From Arthrobacter sp. JZ12 (GTDB lineage Bacteria; Actinomycetota; Actinomycetes; Actinomycetales; Micrococcaceae), in NCBI RefSeq assembly GCF_035189165.1, contig NZ_CP045246.1, forward strand, positions 2,976,001 through 3,040,000: 64,000 nt of DNA. Reading direction: 5' to 3'. The translations under genes and the position numbers were made by a program. Of the stretch, positions 59,451-64,000 are shown one piece after another. Numbering within the stretch: the stretch's first letter is position 1; each line of letters begins with the position of its first letter. The notes beneath the pieces are model-generated. The model saw only the letters and a list, made by a program, of their open reading frames with translations. It was not told the DNA's origin and did no database searches.

Positions 59451-60095
59451 ATGAGCTCCCTGCTTCCCCGAGAACCCGTAGTCGTCGCGCCCGGTGCGGT
59501 GCATGTCCCGGAGTGGCTGGATCCCGAACGCCAGCGCGACGTTGTCCAGGCGTGCCGCGAGTGGGCGCAGGGTCCGGTGCCGATGCGGCACACTCGCATG
59601 CCGAACGGGACGCAGATGTCCGTGCAGACTGTCTGCCTCGGCTGGCACTGGATGCCCTATCGTTACAGCCGGACAGCGGACGACGTCGGCGGCGCCCCGG
59701 TCGCTCCCTTTCCTTCGTGGTTGGCCGGGTTGGGGCGCGATGCCGTTGAGACCGCCTACGGAGAGCGGGACGAGAGCTACGAGCCGGATGCGGCGCTCAT
59801 CAACTTCTACGATTCGACGGCGAAGATGGGCATGCACCAGGACAAGGAGGAACAGTCCTCCGCACCGGTTGTGTCACTGAGCATCGGAGACAGTTGCCTC
59901 TTCCGGTTCGGAAACACTGAGTCCAGGGGCCGGCCGTGGACCGACGTACGATTGGAATCCGGCGACCTGTTCGTGTTCGGCGGTCCGTCACGCTTCGCGT
60001 ATCACGGCGTGATGAAGACTTTCTCAGGGACCGCCGACTCGGCGCTCGGACTCAACGGACGGCTCAACATCACCCTGCGCGTCACAGGGCTGTAG
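59451..60095 (+). CDS. alkB: AlkB-type 2-oxoglutarate-dependent dioxygenase
   Basis: A 214-residue Fe(II)/2-oxoglutarate dioxygenase that directly reverses alkylation damage (1-meA, 3-meC) in DNA. Iron ligands are His129 and Asp131 in MGMHQDKEEQ and His185 in AYHGV; Arg204 and Arg210 in NGRLNITLR bind 2-oxoglutarate. NFYDSTAKMGMHQD is a family hallmark. The ATG has CACAAT (59439-59444) 6 bases upstream. No ada or alkA nearby, though an AlkD-like gene lies at 22.9 kb. Confidence 0.93.
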   Translation: MSSLLPREPVVVAPGAVHVPEWLDPERQRDVVQACREWAQGPVPMRHTRMPNGTQMSVQTVCLGWHWMPYRYSRTADDVGGAPVAPFPSWLAGLGRDAVETAYGERDESYEPDAALINFYDSTAKMGMHQDKEEQSSAPVVSLSIGDSCLFRFGNTESRGRPWTDVRLESGDLFVFGGPSRFAYHGVMKTFSGTADSALGLNGRLNITLRVTGL

Positions 60096-60145
60096 GGACG
60101 GACGTTCTGGATGGCGCTCCGGCCATAAGCGTGCCAACAGCGGTT

Positions 60146-60164
60146 AACCCGCGGATCCGTTGCC
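60146..60164 (+). repeat. Orphan half of the hairpin sequence found after gap
   Basis: acccgcggatccgttgcc here is identical to 18 bases at 29204-29221. At 29 kb the sequence is one arm of a 16-bp stem; here the partner arm is absent, so it cannot fold the same way. The rest of the 60096-60258 gap shows nothing I can name. Confidence 0.6.
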
Positions 60165-60258
60165 TTGCCGCCGAACCGGCCGCTTCAATGCCCCGCCATC
60201 CGCGCGAAGCCATCGGATTCCCAGGCTTGGCGCGGAGGTCCGGCCAACCAGGAAGACC

Positions 60259-60777
60259 TCAGGCCAGGAGTCCCCGCAGGTAAGCCGCCTGGCCCGCGTG
60301 CTGCATGCAGTCCTCGATGACGCTGACCAGCCGCACCCGCAGTGTCACCGGCGGGTCCCAGGACGTGTCGATGATCCGGTTTAGGTCCGTCTCGCTCAGG
60401 TCCCGTACAAAGTTCAATGTCCGCTCATGTACAGCGCGGTGGTAGTTCACGAGAAGGTCCGCCTCGACCTGTACCCGATCGACGTCGTCGGAACCATGCC
60501 CGTAGCCCGTGTCCTCACGTGGCAGGCCGAGGTTGAACCTGTCCGCCCAGCCGTCGGCGAGCCAGAGTTCGTCCCGACCGGCGGCGTCGGCCACGTGGTT
60601 GTCCTGCACCCGGGCGAGGTGCCACACCAGCCAGGCAATGCTGTTGCCGCGCGCGCCGGAACCGTCAGGAAGGGCCGGGCGGTAGGCGAGCCGGCCGGCG
60701 TCGAGCCCGTCCACTGCGTTGGCCACCGCGTCAGGAATGCGGCCGAACGCTTCTGTCAGTACGTCGCTTCCACTCAT
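60259..60777 (-). CDS. DinB/DUF664-fold protein
   Basis: A 172-residue four-helix-bundle protein of the DinB-like superfamily (DUF664), which includes mycothiol- and bacillithiol-dependent transferases. Metal-binding His residues fit WLVWHLARVQDNHV and the C-terminal CMQHAGQAAYLRGLL. NYHRAVHERTLNFVRDL also supports it. In a mycothiol-making actinobacterium a thiol-transferase role is plausible. The ATG at 60777 has TAGGCT 7 bases upstream on this strand and no ribosome-binding site. Confidence 0.87.
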   Translation of the reverse strand: MSGSDVLTEAFGRIPDAVANAVDGLDAGRLAYRPALPDGSGARGNSIAWLVWHLARVQDNHVADAAGRDELWLADGWADRFNLGLPREDTGYGHGSDDVDRVQVEADLLVNYHRAVHERTLNFVRDLSETDLNRIIDTSWDPPVTLRVRLVSVIEDCMQHAGQAAYLRGLLA

Positions 60778-60829
60778 GCGCCATAGCCTAAACCCCGTCG
60801 GTTTCGTAAAGCAGCCCGGACGGTCAGGG

Positions 60830-60900
60830 CAAAAACGCCGGAAACGTGCAGCTTCGTGGGGATTAACCCACGAAGCTGCACGTTTCCGGCGCGTTTGGCG
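60830..60900. repeat. Palindromic intergenic element, copy B (family with 31185-31255)
   Basis: Perfect 25-base arms at 60836-60860 and 60867-60891 with a 6-base loop, the longest perfect stem in the window. It follows the TIM-barrel isomerase gene (minus strand, stop at 60918) and precedes the DinB-fold gene. It aligns without gaps to 31185-31255. Confidence 0.85.
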
Positions 60901-60917
60901 CCCTGAACGAGGACGCC

Positions 60918-61793
60918 TTACAGGTACGGCTCCACGAGCGACTCATAGCGGGCCTTCACCGTGGCAAGAACCTCGGCCGCCGGCGAGTTCCAGATCTCCT
61001 GGTTGAAGATCTCCACCTCTACCGGGCCGTCATAGCCCGTGGCTGCGACCCAGCGCGTGATCGTCTCGAAGTCGATGTAACCGTCCCCCATGTAGCCGCG
61101 GGAGAGCAGCGCGTCGGCCGCGATCGGGAGGTTCCAGTCGCACACCTGGTAGGAGGCGATGCGCCCCTCCGCGCCTGCCCGCTGGATGGACGCTTCGAGC
61201 GCGGGATCCCACCACACGTGGAAGGTATCGACGACGACGCCAACCGTCTTCGCGGGGAACGGCGCCGCCAAATCGAGGGCCTGGCCGAGCGTGGACAGCA
61301 CGGCGCGATCGGCCGCGTACATCGGGTGCAGCGGCTCGAGCACGAGCCGGACATCGTGTTCCTGCGCCACGGGCACCAGCTCGCCGATACGGTCGGCGAC
61401 ACGCTGCCGGGCGGCGGCAACATCCTTGGCCCCCGGTGCGGAAGGATCGACGGCAGGACCTCCGATCAGGGGTCCGGCGGCGGGAAGACCGCCGACCACC
61501 ATGATCAGTTCACGCGTGCCCAGCGTCGCGGCCTCCACGATCGCCTGGGTGTTGTCGGCGAGTGCGGTAGCCTGTCCCTCCTCGTCTGCCGCGGTGAGAA
61601 AGCCTCCCCGGCAGAGGCTGGAGACGCTCAGGCCGGCCTCCGAGATGAGCCGGGCAGCCTTGTCCAGGCCCGCTTCGGCAACACGGTCACGCCAAACGCC
61701 GATGTGCGAGAGCCCGGCGTCCGTGGACAGCGCCACCGCCTCGGCAAGCGTGATGTTCTTGGTGGTCGCGGTGTTCAGCGAGAGCCGGCTCAT
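60918..61793 (-). CDS. Sugar phosphate isomerase/epimerase (xylose isomerase-like TIM barrel)
   Basis: A 291-residue TIM barrel: LSLNTATTKNITLAEAVAL at the start, VRLVLEPLHPMYAADRAVLSTL (metal Glu), GVVVDTFHVWWDPALEA (Asp/His) and VEVEIFNQEIWNSP (late Glu). It is last in an operon with a DUF993 protein and a Gfo/Idh/MocA dehydrogenase; start and upstream stop overlap (ATGA). In related clusters such proteins epimerise, isomerise or dehydrate ketosugars. Ends before a strong palindrome (60836-60891). Confidence 0.88.
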   Translation of the reverse strand: MSRLSLNTATTKNITLAEAVALSTDAGLSHIGVWRDRVAEAGLDKAARLISEAGLSVSSLCRGGFLTAADEEGQATALADNTQAIVEAATLGTRELIMVVGGLPAAGPLIGGPAVDPSAPGAKDVAAARQRVADRIGELVPVAQEHDVRLVLEPLHPMYAADRAVLSTLGQALDLAAPFPAKTVGVVVDTFHVWWDPALEASIQRAGAEGRIASYQVCDWNLPIAADALLSRGYMGDGYIDFETITRWVAATGYDGPVEVEIFNQEIWNSPAAEVLATVKARYESLVEPYL

Positions 61794-63004
61794 GCGCCGA
61801 CTCCGTAGCTTGCGAGCAGCCACTCGAAGCGGTGCGCGGCTACCTCCGGGTCGACCAGCAGGCCGGCCTTGTCCGCCAGCCGGAAGGTGTCAGCAAGGTG
61901 CATCACCGAGCGCCCGGAGTGCAGGCCGCCGACCATCTGGAAGCCGGGCTGGTGCCCGTTCACCCAGGACAGGAACGCGACGCCGGTCTTGTAGTAGAAC
62001 GTGGGCGAGCTGAAGATGTGCTTGCCCAGGTCGCGTGTGGAGTCCAGGATGGCCCGACCGCGGTCGCCGTTGCCGTCGTCGTACGCCTGCAGCGCCGCCG
62101 AAGCGGCCGGGTAGATCGCCGCGAAGATGCCCAGCAGGGCGTCCGAGTAGTGCGTTCCGTCGCCGTGGATGAGTTCGGGGTAATTGAAGTCGTCGCCGGT
62201 GTAGAGGCGGACGCCCTCAGGCAGGGCCGCGCGCAGTGACGTCTCATGCGCGGCGTCGAGGAGGGAGACTTTCACGCCGTCCACCTTGCCGGGCTGGCTG
62301 CGGATGAGGTCCAGGAAGATGCCGGTGGCGGTGTCGACGTCGTCGCTGCCCCAGTAGCCCGCGAGCGCCGGGTCGAACATGGTGCCGAGCCAGTGCAGGA
62401 TCACCGGTTCATCGACCTCGGCCAGGAGGATGCCATAGACGTACTTGTAGTCCGCCGGGCCTTCCGCCACTGCCGCGAGCGCGCGGGAGGCCATCAGGAT
62501 GACCTTCGCGCCGGCGTCGGACACCACCTTGATCTGCTCGCGGTAGGCCTCGACGACGGCGTTCAGGCCGGCACGGCCTGTGGGCAGGGTAGCCAGGTCC
62601 AACTGGTCGGTGCCGGCACCGCAGGCGAGCAGGTCGCGGACGGTCTTGCCGCTGGTGGCCGGGGCGTTGGAACCAACGATGGCGGCAGCTTCAGCTCCCG
62701 AGCGGCGGATCAGTTCCTGCGTGGCCGCCCAGTCCAGGCCCATGCCCCGCTGGGCGGTGTCCATGGCGTCGGCAACGCCGAGACCGTAGGACCACAGTTC
62801 CCGGCGGTAGTTGAGAGTGCGGTCCCAGTCGAGGACGGCGGGGGCGCCAGGGGTGTTGTCGGCGGTCACTTCAGGGATGACGTGCGCTGCGGCGTACGCA
62901 TGGCGTGCCGTGAGCGGCGCAGTCGGCTTGGCCCAGGCGCTGGGTGCCGCGAGCTCATACCGTTCCAGCGAGCCCTGGGCGGTGGGCAGGTAGAGCGAGG
63001 TCAT
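61790..63004 (-). CDS. DUF993 family protein (DHDPS/aldolase-like)
   Basis: A 404-residue protein of the DUF993 family, which resembles dihydrodipicolinate synthase-type class I aldolases but is uncharacterised. Segments include HVIPEVTADNTPGAPAVLDWDRTLNYRRELWSYGLGVADAMDTAQRGMGLDW, KVDGVKVSLLDAAHE (candidate Schiff-base Lys) and LYTGDDFNYPELIHGDG. It overlaps its neighbours by 4 bases on both sides, so the three genes are one operon. A carbon-carbon cleavage step after oxidation of a sugar is inference. Confidence 0.88.
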   Translation of the reverse strand: MTSLYLPTAQGSLERYELAAPSAWAKPTAPLTARHAYAAAHVIPEVTADNTPGAPAVLDWDRTLNYRRELWSYGLGVADAMDTAQRGMGLDWAATQELIRRSGAEAAAIVGSNAPATSGKTVRDLLACGAGTDQLDLATLPTGRAGLNAVVEAYREQIKVVSDAGAKVILMASRALAAVAEGPADYKYVYGILLAEVDEPVILHWLGTMFDPALAGYWGSDDVDTATGIFLDLIRSQPGKVDGVKVSLLDAAHETSLRAALPEGVRLYTGDDFNYPELIHGDGTHYSDALLGIFAAIYPAASAALQAYDDGNGDRGRAILDSTRDLGKHIFSSPTFYYKTGVAFLSWVNGHQPGFQMVGGLHSGRSVMHLADTFRLADKAGLLVDPEVAAHRFEWLLASYGVGA

Positions 63005-64000
63005 AGCGTGATCTCCGGAATGTCAAGGGTGCGGCGCTCGGCGGACGACTGCAGGCCGAGCTCGGCCAGCTGCACGCCGCGGGCTGCGGAGAGCAGACCG
63101 AAGCGGTGCTCGCGCCCGGCAGAAACGTCGCGCAGGAACTCCTCCCACTGCAGCTTGAAGCCGTTGTCCAGCTCTGCATTCGCGGGAACTTCCTGCCACT
63201 GGTCGCGGAACGACTCGGTGACGGGCAGGTCCGGGTTCCAGACGGGCTTGGGAGTGTGTGCGCGCTGCTGGGCAACGCACTTGTTCAGGCCGGCCACAGC
63301 GGAACCGTGGGTGCCGTCGATCTGGAACTCAACCAGCTCGTCGCGGTAGACGCGCACTGCCCACGAGGAGTTGATCTGCGCAAGCACCTGGTCACCGGCA
63401 GGGGTCTCGAGCTCGAAGATGCCGTAAGCGGCGTCGTCGGCCGTTGCCTTGTATTCCTTGCCCTGCTCATCCCAGCGGGTGGGGATGTGGGTGACGGTGT
63501 TGGCGTTGACGCTCTTGACCTTGCCGATGATGCCCTCGAGGACGTAGTTCCAGTGGCAGAACATGTCGGTGGTCATGCCGCCGCCGTCTTCCTTGCGGTA
63601 GTTCCAGGACGGGCGCTGTGCGGGCTGGTGATCGCCTTCGAACACCCAGTAGCCAAACTCGCCGCGCAGGGACAGGATGCGGCCAAAGAAGCCTTCGTCC
63701 ACAAGGCGGCGCAGCTTGACGAGGCCCGGCAGGTAAAGCTTGTCGTGGACGACACCGGCGGTGACGCCGGCTTCACGGGCGATGCGGGCGAGCTCAACGG
63801 CTTCGGCGAGGGTCTCGGCGGTGGGCTTCTCGGTGTAGATGTGCTTGCCGGCGGCCATGGCCTTCTTGAGGGTGGCGGCACGCAGCGAGGTCATGGAGGC
63901 GTCGAAGACGACGTCGACCGTGGGATCGGCGATGATCCCGTCCAGGTCGGTGGTCCAGTGCTCAACCTTGTGCAGCTGGGCCAGGTCGCGGATCTTCGCT
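63001..64000 (-). CDS. Gfo/Idh/MocA-family dehydrogenase, 5' end beyond window
   Basis: The visible 333 residues belong to an NAD(P)-dependent sugar or polyol dehydrogenase. The in-frame sequence beyond 63894 continues WTTDLDGIIADPTVDVVFDAS, so the ATG at 63894 is internal and the gene continues past 64000. AGKHIYTEKPTAETLAEAVEL is the catalytic Lys motif (EKP); DMFCHWNYVLEGIIG is the C-terminal domain H-x-x-Y/D region. First known gene of the operon with DUF993 and the TIM barrel. Confidence 0.92.
   Translation of the reverse strand, partial: AKIRDLAQLHKVEHWTTDLDGIIADPTVDVVFDASMTSLRAATLKKAMAAGKHIYTEKPTAETLAEAVELARIAREAGVTAGVVHDKLYLPGLVKLRRLVDEGFFGRILSLRGEFGYWVFEGDHQPAQRPSWNYRKEDGGGMTTDMFCHWNYVLEGIIGKVKSVNANTVTHIPTRWDEQGKEYKATADDAAYGIFELETPAGDQVLAQINSSWAVRVYRDELVEFQIDGTHGSAVAGLNKCVAQQRAHTPKPVWNPDLPVTESFRDQWQEVPANAELDNGFKLQWEEFLRDVSAGREHRFGLLSAARGVQLAELGLQSSAERRTLDIPEITL

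Overview
The window is chromosomal DNA of a high-GC Gram-positive bacterium, most likely an Arthrobacter-like member of the Micrococcaceae. This is inferred from the GC-rich third codon positions, the actinobacterial protein types (a GapB-like glyceraldehyde-3-phosphate dehydrogenase with a long N-terminal extension, an Rv2466c-like thioredoxin-fold protein, an Rv2629-like baeRF protein, DUF993, DUF664/DinB) and many genes whose -10 box lies only 6-7 bases before the start codon, as in leaderless actinobacterial transcripts. No rRNA, tRNA, CRISPR array, prophage or insertion sequence was found. Both ends cut genes: an amidohydrolase at the left and a Gfo/Idh/MocA dehydrogenase at the right.

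Layout. 1-2.2 kb: amidohydrolase end, a degenerate Hpt-domain protein, an EamA exporter. 2.2-6.1 kb: xylose locus, with a ROK repressor divergent from xylA-xylB. 6.2-12.2 kb: flavin monooxygenase-like protein, a gene relic, glyoxalase-fold and DsbA-fold proteins, a large D-lactate dehydrogenase-type flavo-iron-sulfur protein, tiny Cys-containing ORFs. 12.3-24.8 kb: PhoD-like phosphatase, a PH-domain gene flanked by two 89-bp palindromic repeats, lipoprotein, lipase maturation factor-like membrane protein, Bcr/CflA exporter, ribonuclease Z-like hydrolase, an acetyltransferase fused to a second domain, DUF1801, SdpI, AlkD-like protein, a broken DUF421 gene, a formate/nitrite channel. 24.8-33.4 kb: alpha/beta hydrolase and a DHA2 exporter divided by two CsoR-like operators, gap, ZIP transporter, aldo/keto reductase, malQ. 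33.5-37.9 kb: a tandem pair of secreted FG-GAP repeat proteins. 38-51 kb: acyl-CoA dehydrogenase, thioesterase, putP, Y-family polymerase, aldo/keto reductase, pdxH-like oxidase, PAP2 phosphatase, an operon of an acidic protein, a baeRF protein and a pyruvate oxidase-like enzyme, then a phosphoribosyltransferase and a metallo-hydrolase.

51-58.6 kb is the best-defined system: a fructosamine (Amadori product) utilisation locus. A LacI-type regulator, FrlD-like kinase and FrlB-like deglycase face an ABC sugar importer (binding lipoprotein plus two permeases) and an FrlC-like epimerase. Matching palindromes lie in the divergent control region. The importer has no ATPase here, so a shared one elsewhere is expected. 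58.6-64 kb holds a glyoxalase-fold protein, AlkB, a DinB-fold protein and an operon of a TIM-barrel isomerase, a DUF993 aldolase-like protein and a Gfo/Idh/MocA dehydrogenase, probably for oxidative breakdown of an unknown sugar or polyol.

A recurring theme is long palindromes at gene ends. Two of them, 29 kb apart, align without gaps and show compensatory base-pair changes in the stem, suggesting a family of structured intergenic elements. Everything here was read by eye; no database search was possible.
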